Shown: piece by piece, positions 15,257 through 24,205 of the stretch
Layout of the letters: the number at the start of each line of letters is the position of its first letter
Numbering within the stretch: position 1 is the first letter of the stretch
NCBI GenBank assembly: GCA_964479045.1
Contig: CAYZJI010000002.1
Span: forward strand, 237,198 to 301,197
Direction of reading: 5' to 3'
DNA length: 64,000 bases
Source of the DNA: 2-02-FULL-47-50 sp964479045
Lineage (GTDB): Bacteria > Pseudomonadota > Gammaproteobacteria > Eutrophobiales > Eutrophobiaceae
Translations under genes and position numbers: made by a program
The notes under the pieces: model-generated
The model's database searches: none
Seen by the model: the letters and a program-made list of their open reading frames with translations, nothing else
What the model was told of the DNA's origin: nothing

Positions 15257-16987
15257 ATGATTGCTCTGGCCGATATTCGCAAACGTATTCCGGTTGCGAG
15301 CGGTCTGTTGAATAGCCTGGATGGCGGTTATTCATTAACCCAGTTCCGCAGTGATTTACTCGCAGGCATCACGGTGGGTATTGTTGCCGTGCCGCTCGCC
15401 ATGGCACTTGCGATTGCGAGTGGTGCCCCGCCTGAATACGGTCTTTTCACTTCGATTATTGCCGGTGCCATCATCGCCATGAGCGGCGGTTCGCCTGTGA
15501 ATGTTTCAGGACCGACGGCGGCCTTTGTGGTGATTCTGTTGCCGATCAGTCAGCAGTTTGGCATGGGTGGTTTGCTGACAGCCGGCATACTCGCCGGCAT
15601 CATCCTGCTGCTCATGGGTATTTTTCATCTCGGCAGGTTTATCCGTTACATCCCGTATCCGGTAACCACCGGTTTTACAGCAGGCATCGCGGTTGTAATT
15701 GCTGTTCTGCAATTAAAGAATTTTCTCGGACTGGAAGTGGGTATAGGCAGTGGCCATTTTCTTGGACAGTTTGTCGATATCCTTTCTGCCATACCCACGG
15801 CGCATGTTTATGATCTGGCCGTGGGCATCTTTACCTTATTGATACTTTGCTACTGGCCCTTGCTCAAAACGCGCATTCCCGGCCATCTGGTGGCACTGAC
15901 GCTGGCATCCATTGCCGTCTGGGTGTCCAGCCGCTGGATAGAGGGGTTTCAGGTGGCGACCATCGGCAGCCGGTTTGAGTATATTCGTGAAGGCCAGATT
16001 GCCTCATCACTCGGCTTTATCTGGCCGTGGACATTGCCGAATGCCGAAGGAGTGAGTTCCGGATTATCGTTGCACATGATCCATGTCTTGTTACCTGCGG
16101 CATTTACCATCGCCATGCTGGGGGCGATAGAATCATTATTATGTGCTGTCGTTGCAGACGGCATGGCCGGTACGCGTCATGACCCGGATGGAGAACTGAT
16201 AGGACAGGGGCTCGGAAATATCATCGGGCCGTTTTTTGCCGCCATTCCTGCAACCGCAGCGATTGCACGTACTGCGACCAACATCCGGGCTGGTGGCAGA
16301 ACACCAATTGCCGCATTGGTTCATGCACTGGTGATACTGCTGGTGCTGTTGCTGTTTTCAAAATTATTGTCATTTGTGCCGATGGCATCACTGGCGGCAT
16401 TGTTGCTGGTGGTGGCCTGGAATATGAGCGATGCCAAAGAGTTTGTTCACATCGTAAAAATCAGTCCGCGCAGTGATGTCGCAGTATTGCTGACCTGTTT
16501 TCTGTTTACCGTAATTTTCGACATGGTCGTTGCGGTAGGTGTGGGACTGATCCTCGCGGCACTTTTGTTTATCAGCCGTATGGCCGAGTTGACCGAGAGT
16601 GAATTGCTGAACCGGCATGAGCATGAACACCTGAATCATTTGCCGGAACATGTGGCCGTCTATGATATCGATGGCCCTCTGTTTTTTGGGGCTGCTGACA
16701 AGGCCATCAGCGCCCTGCATCACTATCAGCGTAATATCAAAGTGATTATTCTCGATATGGCCGATGTCCCGATGATCGATATTACCGGAATCATGGCACT
16801 GCATGATCTGGTAGAGAAGCTGCAACAGGACGGAATTACCGTCGTATTTGCGAATTTGTCTAACCGGATTATGAATAAACTGGAACGGGCGGGCATCAAA
16901 CAGAGCCCCGGACAAATCATCTACTGCCGTGATTTACATCAGGCCTCTGAAATGATCATGCAGTCAGTAGCGGGTAAAACCGGTTAG
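15257..16987 (+). CDS. SulP family anion transporter with STAS domain
   Basis: A 576-residue SLC26/SulP permease. The membrane part begins with DLLAGITVGIVAVPLAMALAIASGAPPEYGL and GSPVNVSGPTAAFVV (both read in parts), typical of the family, and a cytoplasmic STAS domain follows (VIILDMADVPMIDITGIMAL near residue 500). Members carry sulfate, bicarbonate or dicarboxylates; sulfate is a reasonable guess because the sulfate ABC transporter genes converge on it from the other side, but bicarbonate is possible. I use the ATG at 15257; the frame is open from a TTG at 15233 right after dcd. Confidence 0.9.
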   Translation: MIALADIRKRIPVASGLLNSLDGGYSLTQFRSDLLAGITVGIVAVPLAMALAIASGAPPEYGLFTSIIAGAIIAMSGGSPVNVSGPTAAFVVILLPISQQFGMGGLLTAGILAGIILLLMGIFHLGRFIRYIPYPVTTGFTAGIAVVIAVLQLKNFLGLEVGIGSGHFLGQFVDILSAIPTAHVYDLAVGIFTLLILCYWPLLKTRIPGHLVALTLASIAVWVSSRWIEGFQVATIGSRFEYIREGQIASSLGFIWPWTLPNAEGVSSGLSLHMIHVLLPAAFTIAMLGAIESLLCAVVADGMAGTRHDPDGELIGQGLGNIIGPFFAAIPATAAIARTATNIRAGGRTPIAALVHALVILLVLLLFSKLLSFVPMASLAALLLVVAWNMSDAKEFVHIVKISPRSDVAVLLTCFLFTVIFDMVVAVGVGLILAALLFISRMAELTESELLNRHEHEHLNHLPEHVAVYDIDGPLFFGAADKAISALHHYQRNIKVIILDMADVPMIDITGIMALHDLVEKLQQDGITVVFANLSNRIMNKLERAGIKQSPGQIIYCRDLHQASEMIMQSVAGKTG

Positions 16988-17006
16988 CCGTTTAGCGCTT
17001 GATCGA

Positions 17007-18074
17007 TTACTGTCCGTTTTCGAGAAAAACCCGGGGATTCTGCGGACGTATATAAACAAGATCACCGCGTTGCAAATTAAAATCCCTATATTGTTCACGT
17101 GACAGTTGTGCTTCCACTGTGCCCTGGTCATCCTTACGTTCCAGCTCCAGTCTGACTAAAGCCCCGAGGGGCCGGATATCCCGGATGACGGCTTCAATCC
17201 CGCCATGCCCGTTACGCTGTTTGCTGATCTCAATATCATGCGGACGTACGTAAATCTGTGCCGGTACGTCATGGGCATCATTATGCTCATCGAGCGTCAC
17301 CGCCAGTTCACCAATGTGCGCTTCACCGTGTTCCACACGGGCATGGAACAGATTTACATCCCCCAGAAATTGATAAACGAAAGGACTGGCCGGATGATCA
17401 TAAACTTCGTCCGGCGTGCCGGTTTGCTCAATGTGTCCGTGATTCATCACCACAATACGGTCAGCCACCTCGAGGGCTTCTTCCTGATCATGTGTAACAA
17501 ATACACTGGTGACATGAATTTCATCGTGCAGTTTGCGGATCCAGCGCCTCAGATCCTTGCGTACCTTCGCATCCAGTGCACCGAAAGGTTCATCCAGCAA
17601 CAGGACTTTGGGTTCAACAGCCAAAGCACGTGCAAGAGCAATACGTTGACGCTGGCCACCCGATAATTGGGGAGGATAACGATCTGCCAGCCAGTCGAGC
17701 TGCACGAGGTTCAGCAATTCATGTACTTTCCTGTGAATTTCGGATTCAGGCGGACGCTGGCTTTTCGGTTTTACGCGCAGGCCGAAGGCAACATTATCAA
17801 ATACGGTCATGTGCCGGAACAACGCGTAATGCTGGAACACAAAACCGACGTTACGTTCACGCGCATGCGCATTGGTGGCATCCTCACCATGAAAAATGAT
17901 CTGTCCGGCATCCGGTACTTCCAGTCCGGCGATGATACGCAACAAGGTGGTTTTACCGCAGCCCGATGGTCCGAGCAATGCCACCAGTTCCCCCGAGGGA
18001 ATATTCAGGCTGACGTTATGCAGCGCACTGAATGATCCGAAATTCTTGCTGATATTGAGTGCTTCAATACTCAT
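17007..18074 (-). CDS. cysA: Sulfate/thiosulfate ABC transporter ATPase CysA
   Basis: A 355-residue ATPase energising sulfate import. Walker A GPSGCGKTT is at residues 35-43, the ABC signature LSGGQRQRIALARAL near 135, Walker B LLLDEPFGALDA near 157 and the switch histidine in VFVTHDQEEALEVADR. The last ~120 residues form the regulatory C-terminal domain with PQIYVRPHDIE-like sequence typical of CysA. It is the last gene of cysTWA and overlaps cysW by 4 bp (ATGA). Confidence 0.95.
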   Translation of the reverse strand: MSIEALNISKNFGSFSALHNVSLNIPSGELVALLGPSGCGKTTLLRIIAGLEVPDAGQIIFHGEDATNAHARERNVGFVFQHYALFRHMTVFDNVAFGLRVKPKSQRPPESEIHRKVHELLNLVQLDWLADRYPPQLSGGQRQRIALARALAVEPKVLLLDEPFGALDAKVRKDLRRWIRKLHDEIHVTSVFVTHDQEEALEVADRIVVMNHGHIEQTGTPDEVYDHPASPFVYQFLGDVNLFHARVEHGEAHIGELAVTLDEHNDAHDVPAQIYVRPHDIEISKQRNGHGGIEAVIRDIRPLGALVRLELERKDDQGTVEAQLSREQYRDFNLQRGDLVYIRPQNPRVFLENGQ

Positions 18075-18964
18075 TTGACTGACTCCTGTTCGGCCACCGC
18101 CTCATCATGTTGTATTTTCCACTCCAGTGCTGATTTCAGAATCAGCGTAATGACTGCCAGCAGGCTCAAAAGCGATGCCATCGCAAACGACGCGACGAAG
18201 CTGTATTCGTTGTAAAGAATTTCAACATGCAGTGGAATCGTATTGGTCAGACCGCGAATGTGGCCGGACACCACAGACACCGCGCCAAACTCTCCCATCG
18301 CGCGGGCGTTACAGAGAATGACACCATAGAGCAGGCCCCATTTGATGTTGGGCAGGGTCACGCGCCAGAACATTTGCCAGCCGCTCGCGCCCAGCAACAC
18401 CGCCGCTTCCTCTTCTTCCGTGCCCTGTTCCTGCATCAACGGAATGAGCTCACGGGCAACGAAGGGAAAGGTGACAAATACGGTTGCCAGCACAATCCCG
18501 GGAATAGCGAAAATAATTTTGATGTCATGTGCCTGTGTCCAGGCGCCAAACCAGCCTTGTGCACCGAATAACAATACATAGATCAAGCCTGCCACTACGG
18601 GTGATACGGAAAAAGGCAGATCGATCAACGTGATCAGAAAACTCTTGCCGCGGAAATCAAACTTCGCGATGGCATAGGCCGCCGCCACACCAAACACCAT
18701 GTTGAGTGGTACGGAAATCCCGGCTGCGATCAGAGTAAGTTTGATGGCAGCGAGCGCCGCATCATCGGTGATTGAGGCTGCATAGACTTCCAGACCTTTC
18801 CGCAATCCTTCATAAAACACGGCAACCAGCGGCAGTATCAAAAACGCGGCCATGAAGGTAACAGCAGAGGCGATGAGCAACCATTTGATCAATGGAGATT
18901 CGGACGTTGCATCTGCAACGCCTGGATTTCCTGCGGGCAAGGGCAGTGCGATAGAGTGCGACAT
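18071..18964 (-). CDS. cysW: Sulfate ABC transporter permease CysW
   Basis: A 297-residue inner-membrane permease with about six helices. The CysW-type sequence VLLFGAQGWFGAW and the EAA loop that contacts CysA (EEEEAAVLLGASGWQMFWRVTLP) are visible; it pairs with CysT to form the sulfate channel. The gene lies between cysT (12 bp upstream) and cysA (4-bp overlap), so the three are one transcription unit. Confidence 0.95.
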   Translation of the reverse strand: MSHSIALPLPAGNPGVADATSESPLIKWLLIASAVTFMAAFLILPLVAVFYEGLRKGLEVYAASITDDAALAAIKLTLIAAGISVPLNMVFGVAAAYAIAKFDFRGKSFLITLIDLPFSVSPVVAGLIYVLLFGAQGWFGAWTQAHDIKIIFAIPGIVLATVFVTFPFVARELIPLMQEQGTEEEEAAVLLGASGWQMFWRVTLPNIKWGLLYGVILCNARAMGEFGAVSVVSGHIRGLTNTIPLHVEILYNEYSFVASFAMASLLSLLAVITLILKSALEWKIQHDEAVAEQESVK

Positions 18965-18976
18965 GCAATTACTCCA

Positions 18977-19813
18977 TCAACGATCTGATCGCTGCTGCGA
19001 CCAGCGCTGCAACAGGTTGATAATCAACAAAAGGACAAAGGAGATGATCAGCATCACAGCACCAAGGGCGGCTGCGCCGTTGTAATCGTACTGTTCCAGT
19101 TTGGTAATGATGAGCAGCGGCGTGATTTCGGACACCATCGGAATATTTCCGGCGATGAAGATCACCGAACCATATTCGCCGACGGCACGTGCAAACGCCA
19201 GCGCAAATCCGGTCAGCAGTGCTGGCGTCAATGCCGGTAATATGACACGCAGGAATGTTTGCAAACGATCTGCGCCCAGACAGGCAGCCGCTTCCTCAAG
19301 TTCAGGATCCAGATCCTCCAGCACCGGTTGCACGGTGCGCACCACAAACGGCAAACCGATAAATGTGAGTGCGACAACGACACCGAGAGGGGTATAGGCC
19401 ACCTTGATGCCGAGTTCAGCCAGGTATTGACCCGCCCATCCGTTTTCAGAGTAAAGTGCAGCGAGCGTGATACCGGCGACCGCTGTTGGCAGTGCAAACG
19501 GTAAATCGACCAATGCATCCAGGATACGCTTGCCGGGAAAACGGTAACGCACCAGCACCCAGGCCACGATCAATCCAAATACCGCATTAATGACAGCCCC
19601 GATCAGACTGGCTCCAAACGTGAGCCGGTAGGAAGCGAGTACGCGCGGTGCAGTAACCGCCGCCCAGAAAGCATCCCAGCTCATGAGTGCCGCTTTGAGA
19701 AACAGGCCCGCCAAGGGGATGAGTACAATAAAACTCAGGTAGATCATGGTATAGCCCAGGGCCAGATTAAAACCGGGCAATACGCTGTGACGGGTCATGA
19801 CAAGTTTGTGCAT
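18977..19813 (-). CDS. cysT: Sulfate ABC transporter permease CysT
   Basis: A 278-residue permease with six predicted helices, also called CysU. Landmarks are DLPFALPTAVAGITLAALY and the EAA loop LEEAAACLGADRLQTFLRVILP. The start at 19813 gives a short cytoplasmic tail; an in-frame ATG at 19798 is a possible alternative. It heads the cysTWA operon; the binding-protein gene is not in this operon but 2 kb upstream, separated by two small genes. Confidence 0.95.
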   Translation of the reverse strand: MHKLVMTRHSVLPGFNLALGYTMIYLSFIVLIPLAGLFLKAALMSWDAFWAAVTAPRVLASYRLTFGASLIGAVINAVFGLIVAWVLVRYRFPGKRILDALVDLPFALPTAVAGITLAALYSENGWAGQYLAELGIKVAYTPLGVVVALTFIGLPFVVRTVQPVLEDLDPELEEAAACLGADRLQTFLRVILPALTPALLTGFALAFARAVGEYGSVIFIAGNIPMVSEITPLLIITKLEQYDYNGAAALGAVMLIISFVLLLIINLLQRWSQQRSDR

Positions 19814-20000
19814 TCGATGTTGCCGTTTATGTTTATCGAGTTAAAAGCAGGCGAATCCTAGCAATGCTTGAATATTCAATCTAGTTATAAATAGTTATTA
19901 ACTTATTTAAAAAAGTAATATATAAAAATGCTGGTGCCTCGCAACCAGCAAACAATAGCCTGGGTTGTACCAGTAGTAGTTATCTATGACGTAGATTTCG
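19814..20000 (-). promoter_or_regulatory. AT-rich region upstream of cysTWA
   Basis: This 187-bp gene-free stretch has a very AT-rich core (about 19870-19930). It contains TAGTTAT twice, at 19882-19888 and 19892-19898, ten bases apart. The same heptamer appears in the divergent region before cysG. These are candidate sites for a sulfur regulator such as CysB, judged only from recurrence and position. Confidence 0.45.
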
Positions 20001-20693
20001 TCAGTACATGAAACTCAGACAGGGGCCTGACTCCCTGTTATTGAGCGCGGGCCATTTGATGGGTGAGGTGGTGGTCACGGCGTCAAAAAATCCGGATTCA
20101 TCTGTTTGCTGCGGTAAGGTTAATGGCTGACGTTCGCGGATGAAGTCCAGCAACTCCAGCAGGAATGGCCACGGGCCATAGCCGGAATCAGCGTTGATAT
20201 GCCCTGCATTCCCGAGATTAATCATGGAGCAACCCCAGCGTTTCGCCCAGTAACGGGTCCGCTCCGGACTCAGCCACGGATCATTCCGGCTCGTGATCAT
20301 GATATTTTTACCGGATGGCAAAGGATCTTCCGGCAGGAGGTCCGCCACACTCATTTCCTGATAGTTGCCGTTACGGTATTCACGTATGCCGTCCGGTGAA
20401 AACAGCTCAGGATCGGCCGGCGCGACCAGTATTATCCCGGCGATTTTTTCCGGATCTTCCGCTGCAGCTACTGCACTTGCGAGGCAACCAAAGCTGTGTG
20501 CAATAATCCAGACCGGGTGTACTGATTCATCAAGCGCGTGATGAATCTGCGTGGACCAGACCGCCAGTTCCGGTTTCCCCCAATTGATGTGTTTCACACG
20601 GCGGCTGCCCGGAAGTTTTGTTTCAACCCAGGTTTGCCAGTGTGCAGGACCACTGCCACGGTAGCCGGGTACGATCAGTACTGTGTCATTCAT
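20001..20693 (-). CDS. RBBP9/YdeN family serine hydrolase
   Basis: A 230-residue alpha/beta hydrolase. It begins MNDTVLIVPGYRGSGPAHWQ, the opening of the RBBP9/YdeN group, and has the nucleophile elbow AHSFGCLAS (Gly replaced by Ala at the first position, His-Ser-Phe-Gly), an aspartate in TSRNDPWLS and a catalytic histidine in GHINADSGYGPWP. I start at the ATG at 20693; seven residues upstream lie in frame but add nothing family-like. Substrate is unknown. It lies within the sulfate gene group but a terminator separates it from the molbindin gene upstream. Confidence 0.85.
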   Translation of the reverse strand: MNDTVLIVPGYRGSGPAHWQTWVETKLPGSRRVKHINWGKPELAVWSTQIHHALDESVHPVWIIAHSFGCLASAVAAAEDPEKIAGIILVAPADPELFSPDGIREYRNGNYQEMSVADLLPEDPLPSGKNIMITSRNDPWLSPERTRYWAKRWGCSMINLGNAGHINADSGYGPWPFLLELLDFIRERQPLTLPQQTDESGFFDAVTTTSPIKWPALNNRESGPCLSFMY

Positions 20694-20747
20694 GATGTTG
20701 CCCTCAATTATCAAGTTCAGCGTGGGTCCGGATTACTTCAAAGATTT

Positions 20748-20780
20748 AAAAAAGGGGATGGAGCGCCATACCCCATCCCC
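20748..20780 (-). terminator. Rho-independent terminator after molbindin gene
   Basis: On the minus strand a GC-rich stem (GGGGATGG paired with CCATCCCC, 20754-20761 and 20773-20780, 11-nt loop) is followed by a T run (the A run 20748-20753 on the plus strand). It lies 57 bp downstream of the molbindin stop. Confidence 0.85.
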
Positions 20781-20837
20781 AAACGGTCACATGCTATTGA
20801 TGAGCATGCTGTTGAGGAGAAATAAAAAAATCTGCGA

Positions 20838-21053
20838 CTAGATTTTGGCGACCAGTACTTCTGTTGATTTGAAAACAGTGAGCACATCATCACCGATACT
20901 CAGCTTCAAATTATCAATCGATCGCGTTGTAATTACCGAGGTAACCACTCCGGCAGGGGTTTCCACATCGACCTCGGACAATACAGGTCCCCTGATTATT
21001 TCCTTCACCTTGCCTTTAAACTGGTTACGGGCATTGATGGCTACAATGGGCAT
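20838..21053 (-). CDS. Molbindin-like single TOBE/Mop domain protein
   Basis: A 71-residue protein consisting of one Mop/TOBE domain: INARNQFKGKVKEIIRGPVLSEVDVE then VITTRSIDNLKLSIGDDVLTVFKSTEVLVAKI. Such small proteins bind molybdate or related oxyanions as oligomers in the cytoplasm. Its position between the sulfate-binding protein gene and cysTWA is unusual, because molbindins normally accompany molybdate (mod) genes. It has terminators on both sides and thus appears to be its own unit. Confidence 0.88.
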   Translation of the reverse strand: MPIVAINARNQFKGKVKEIIRGPVLSEVDVETPAGVVTSVITTRSIDNLKLSIGDDVLTVFKSTEVLVAKI

Positions 21054-21087
21054 ACGTTCTCTCCTGATGTCATAAAACCGGCGCTGT

Positions 21088-21117
21088 TAAAAAGAGGGGG
21101 CGTTGAACAACCGCCCC
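21088..21117 (-). terminator. Rho-independent terminator after sulfate-binding protein gene
   Basis: On the minus strand a stem GGGGCG/CGCCCC (21112-21117 and 21097-21102) with a 9-nt loop is followed by CTCTTTTT (the A run ending at 21093 on the plus strand). It would end the porin-sbp transcript. Confidence 0.75.
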
Positions 21118-21153
21118 GGTTAATTACCCCAGAGTGGGAGACAGACTCCCGGT

Positions 21154-22167
21154 TCAAGGCGTATAGATCTGATCGAACACCCCTCCATCGATAAAGTGTG
21201 TTTCCTGGGCTTTTTTCCAGCCACCGAAAGCCTCATCAATCGTCACCAGACTGACCGCCGGAAACTGGCTGGCGTACTTGGCTGCGATATCAGTATCGCG
21301 TGGACGGTAAAAATTACGGGCAGCGATTTCCTGACCTTCCTTGCTGTAGAGATAGTTCAGGTATTCCGTGGCCACTTCCAGCGTGCCGTGTTTGCCGGCG
21401 ATTTTTTTCACGACCGCGACGGAGGGCTCAGCCAGAATGCTGAGTGAAGGCACTACAATTTCAACCTCATCGCCGCCGAGTTCCTTGACGGCCAGAAACG
21501 CTTCATTTTCCCAGGAGATAAACACATCGCCGATCTTGCGTTCGACGAATGTCGTCGTGGATCCACGGGCGCCGGTATCCAGTACGGCCGCATTTTTGAA
21601 GAGCTTGCGGACGAATTCCTTCGCGGCATCCGCACCACCGTATTTTTTCTCCGCATAGGCCCATGCGGCGAGATAATTCCAGCGTGCGCCGCCCGAGGTT
21701 TTCGGATTGGGCGTGATGATGGAAACGCCTTCCTTCACAATATCATCCCAGTCCTTGATGCCCTTGGGATTACCTTTACGCACCAGGAATACGATGGTTG
21801 ACGTGTAAGGTGCGCTGTTGTGTGGCAATTGCTTTTGCCAATCTTTGGCCACGAAGCCACTTTTTTCAGCAATGGCATCAATGTCACCCGAGAGGGCCAA
21901 TGTGACGACATCGGCTTCCAGTCCATCGATGACGGCGCGGGCCTGTTTGCCGGAACCTCCATGTGATTGCTGGAAGGTGATCGTGTCGCCGGTTTTCGCC
22001 TGCCAGTATTTGCCGAAGGCCGCGTTATAGTCTTCATACAACTCGCGCGTCGGATCGTAGGACACATTCAACAAGGTGATGTCCTTTGCCTGCGCGCTGA
22101 GTGGATGGGCGAAAGCCAGCACTGTGATGATCGCAACCAGTGCGGTCCAGAGTGACTTGATATGCAT
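21154..22167 (-). CDS. sbp: Periplasmic sulfate-binding protein
   Basis: A 337-residue sulfate/thiosulfate-binding protein (Sbp/CysP) feeding CysTWA. The signal peptide ends near HPLSAQAKD; the mature protein begins ITLLNVSYDPTRELYEDYN, and has the family segments FQQSHGGSGKQARAVIDGLEADVVTLAL and ARGSTTTFVERKIGDVFISWENEA (read in parts). I use the ATG at 22167, which has GGAGG eight bases upstream; a frame extending five residues further would place the Shine-Dalgarno inside the gene. It follows the porin gene by 41 bp and likely shares its transcript. Confidence 0.95.
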   Translation of the reverse strand: MHIKSLWTALVAIITVLAFAHPLSAQAKDITLLNVSYDPTRELYEDYNAAFGKYWQAKTGDTITFQQSHGGSGKQARAVIDGLEADVVTLALSGDIDAIAEKSGFVAKDWQKQLPHNSAPYTSTIVFLVRKGNPKGIKDWDDIVKEGVSIITPNPKTSGGARWNYLAAWAYAEKKYGGADAAKEFVRKLFKNAAVLDTGARGSTTTFVERKIGDVFISWENEAFLAVKELGGDEVEIVVPSLSILAEPSVAVVKKIAGKHGTLEVATEYLNYLYSKEGQEIAARNFYRPRDTDIAAKYASQFPAVSLVTIDEAFGGWKKAQETHFIDGGVFDQIYTP

Positions 22168-22208
22168 GGGTAATTCCTCCATAGCTCTGTTGTTGAAAAT
22201 AGTTTGAT

Positions 22209-23786
22209 TCAGAATCCGATCTGGAAGCGTGTCAGGAAGGCACGTTCATCATCACGGTCCCTGACAGTGGTGCCGGCGGCATCAATTGGCAGAATGCCAT
22301 CACCCGCGCCACCATCGAATGAAGTGTGTTCGTAATTGAAGGCCACCTTCACATTGGGATTCAGGTACCAGTTGAGGCCGGCAGTCCAGGTGTGCGCAGC
22401 ACTGGCGCTGTTGGAAAGATCGGCATACGCTCCGGTGAATACCGTTCCGGTGGGGTCCTTGAAGGTATCGTCATCCAGATTGATTTCGCTGTAACGTCCT
22501 GCAAGTTCCCAGGCGCCCCAGCCGCCACCGAAATTAAAGTCACGTTTTGGTTTGACACCTTTGAAAGATACATCTTCGCCGGTAAGCAACCATGTGGCAG
22601 CAATTTGCCAGGCATCATGCGTAAGTTTCTTTTTGGTTCCGGATGTGACCACCGTGTTGGTACCTGCTCCACCACCTGAAGCAGAACCGCCTGTGGTCAG
22701 GCTGACATCCTGATCGACCTGTGCATATTCGCCGATGATGCCGAGTGGCCCGTAATAGTAATAAGCCTGGGGTGAGATGCGCAGACGTTCGCCATCCGCC
22801 ACGGCGGCCGAGTTGTATCTGAAAAAGGTCTGCTGGCCGGGAGTCAGATAACTTGGCAGTCCGTTACGGGTTCCATCTGCTGCGGATGTGTCGGTGAAGT
22901 TCAGGTTTCTTTCACCCGAGGCATCCTGGAATGTGGCAGCGAAGCCGAATCCGAGACCGGTCAACGGTGTAATATCGTTGCTGAATGGTGTGGCAAACAG
23001 ACGGCCGGTATATTCCTTGTCCTCATTGAATTCAGTGCCGGTGCTGGTATTGCCGCCATCCGTGACACCATTCATGAGTCCGACAGCATAATTCAGACGG
23101 TTGCTGAACAGGTCACCATGCACGGCCACGCCCAGATCACGATTGGGCAGAATGGCATTGGTGACATAACTGCGTTCCAGAAACTTGATATCGGAACCGC
23201 TTTGCAGGCGTTCGAGGCCGGCAAATGTCTTGAATTTACCCGCACGTACCTTGAATTCAGGCAAGAAACGCGCATCAATATAGGCATCGACCGCAGAGGC
23301 GCTGCCGCCGGCAAATTCCGGCGTGAAGCGGAAATCATACTGGCCGAAAAGTGTGCCTTCTATAGTGGGACGGGCGCGACGCAGCAGCCACGTATCCGTC
23401 GCATCATGAAAACCATCTGTATCAAGAGTGCCGGCGCGCTGGTTGCTGCGATTGCGTACATCATTTGCACCTTCCTGATAAGAACGGTAATCCGCTTGCA
23501 GCAAACCGCGCAGCTTGATGATGTTTTTGCCGTCGGCGGATTCGAAGGAGAAACCACTGTTACTGGCTTTGACTTTCACAGGCGGATTTTTCTGTTTTTC
23601 CGCAATGGCAGCTTCTTCAGCAACTTCGCCTTTGCGTTCAAGTATGCGGATTTTCTGATCCAGTTCTTCAACCAGTTTGCGCAGTTGTGCGACTTCGTCG
23701 CTGTCATTGGCCAATGCAGTGTATGGTACGGACAGGATGCAGCTGCCAATCACGAATGGCAGGAGTAAGGTTTTTTTGAATTTCAT
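22209..23786 (-). CDS. Outer-membrane porin, OprO/OprP-like
   Basis: A 525-residue outer-membrane protein. A signal peptide (cleaved after TALA near residue 26) is followed by a short coiled-coil (DEVAQLRKLVEELDQKIRILERK in parts), then a 16-strand-type barrel beginning NIIKLRGLLQADYRS and ending in the terminal phenylalanine RFQIGF expected for BAM-dependent insertion. The family contains phosphate/polyphosphate-selective porins OprP/OprO. Here the gene lies directly before the sulfate-binding protein gene, so it may pass sulfate; that is inference from position only. Confidence 0.88.
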   Translation of the reverse strand: MKFKKTLLLPFVIGSCILSVPYTALANDSDEVAQLRKLVEELDQKIRILERKGEVAEEAAIAEKQKNPPVKVKASNSGFSFESADGKNIIKLRGLLQADYRSYQEGANDVRNRSNQRAGTLDTDGFHDATDTWLLRRARPTIEGTLFGQYDFRFTPEFAGGSASAVDAYIDARFLPEFKVRAGKFKTFAGLERLQSGSDIKFLERSYVTNAILPNRDLGVAVHGDLFSNRLNYAVGLMNGVTDGGNTSTGTEFNEDKEYTGRLFATPFSNDITPLTGLGFGFAATFQDASGERNLNFTDTSAADGTRNGLPSYLTPGQQTFFRYNSAAVADGERLRISPQAYYYYGPLGIIGEYAQVDQDVSLTTGGSASGGGAGTNTVVTSGTKKKLTHDAWQIAATWLLTGEDVSFKGVKPKRDFNFGGGWGAWELAGRYSEINLDDDTFKDPTGTVFTGAYADLSNSASAAHTWTAGLNWYLNPNVKVAFNYEHTSFDGGAGDGILPIDAAGTTVRDRDDERAFLTRFQIGF

Positions 23787-23899
23787 GACGGACCCCCATC
23801 AGGTTATGCATATCAACCTCCGGTAGTCCGGTCAGTCATTAAAGTTAGTTAAAATCTGTTTTCAGATATCTACGTACTGAGTTTTGAGCACGGGCTGGC

Positions 23900-24067
23900 C
23901 TACAATCTGACCTTTTCCTTGCGTTCGATCTGTACAATACGCCCCTCATGTATCACGATTTCCACCGATCCATAGCTGATGCCATGCAGTGAAGAAATGA
24001 TCCGCTGTACGATGTCAGAAGCAGGTTGTATCTGCTCCGGTTTCAGATTGTTTCTGTCGTGACGCAT
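23900..24067 (-). CDS. YezD-like small protein (DUF2292)
   Basis: A 55-residue protein matching the small YezD/DUF2292 family: ISSLHGISYGSVEIVIHEGRIVQIERKEKVRL. Relatives often sit among sulfate and sulfur assimilation genes, as here (before porin-sbp, divergent from cysG); the role is not known. I start at the ATG at 24067, which gives the family length; the frame is open to 24124 but the added residues are not family-like. Confidence 0.85.
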   Translation of the reverse strand: MRHDRNNLKPEQIQPASDIVQRIISSLHGISYGSVEIVIHEGRIVQIERKEKVRL

Positions 24068-24205
24068 AATGGTGATCTCAAAATTCGGGTTATCACCCGT
24101 TACGGCGGCCACTATAGGGATCAATTTAAATAACTAAAAATAATATTTTATTATTTTTATATAAATTTTAGTTATATAAGATATTTACACCATAAACACA
24201 CTAAT
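24068..24205. promoter_or_regulatory. Divergent promoter region, yezD-like/porin versus cysG
   Basis: A 138-bp region, extremely AT-rich from 24120 to 24185. It has an inverted pair TAACTAAAA (24131-24139) and TTTTAGTTAT (24166-24175) flanking about 25 bases. The same TAGTTAT core occurs twice upstream of cysT and a related AGTTAGTTAAAA lies before the porin gene near 23843. Shared control of the sulfur genes by CysB or a similar LysR regulator is a plausible reading. Confidence 0.5.
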
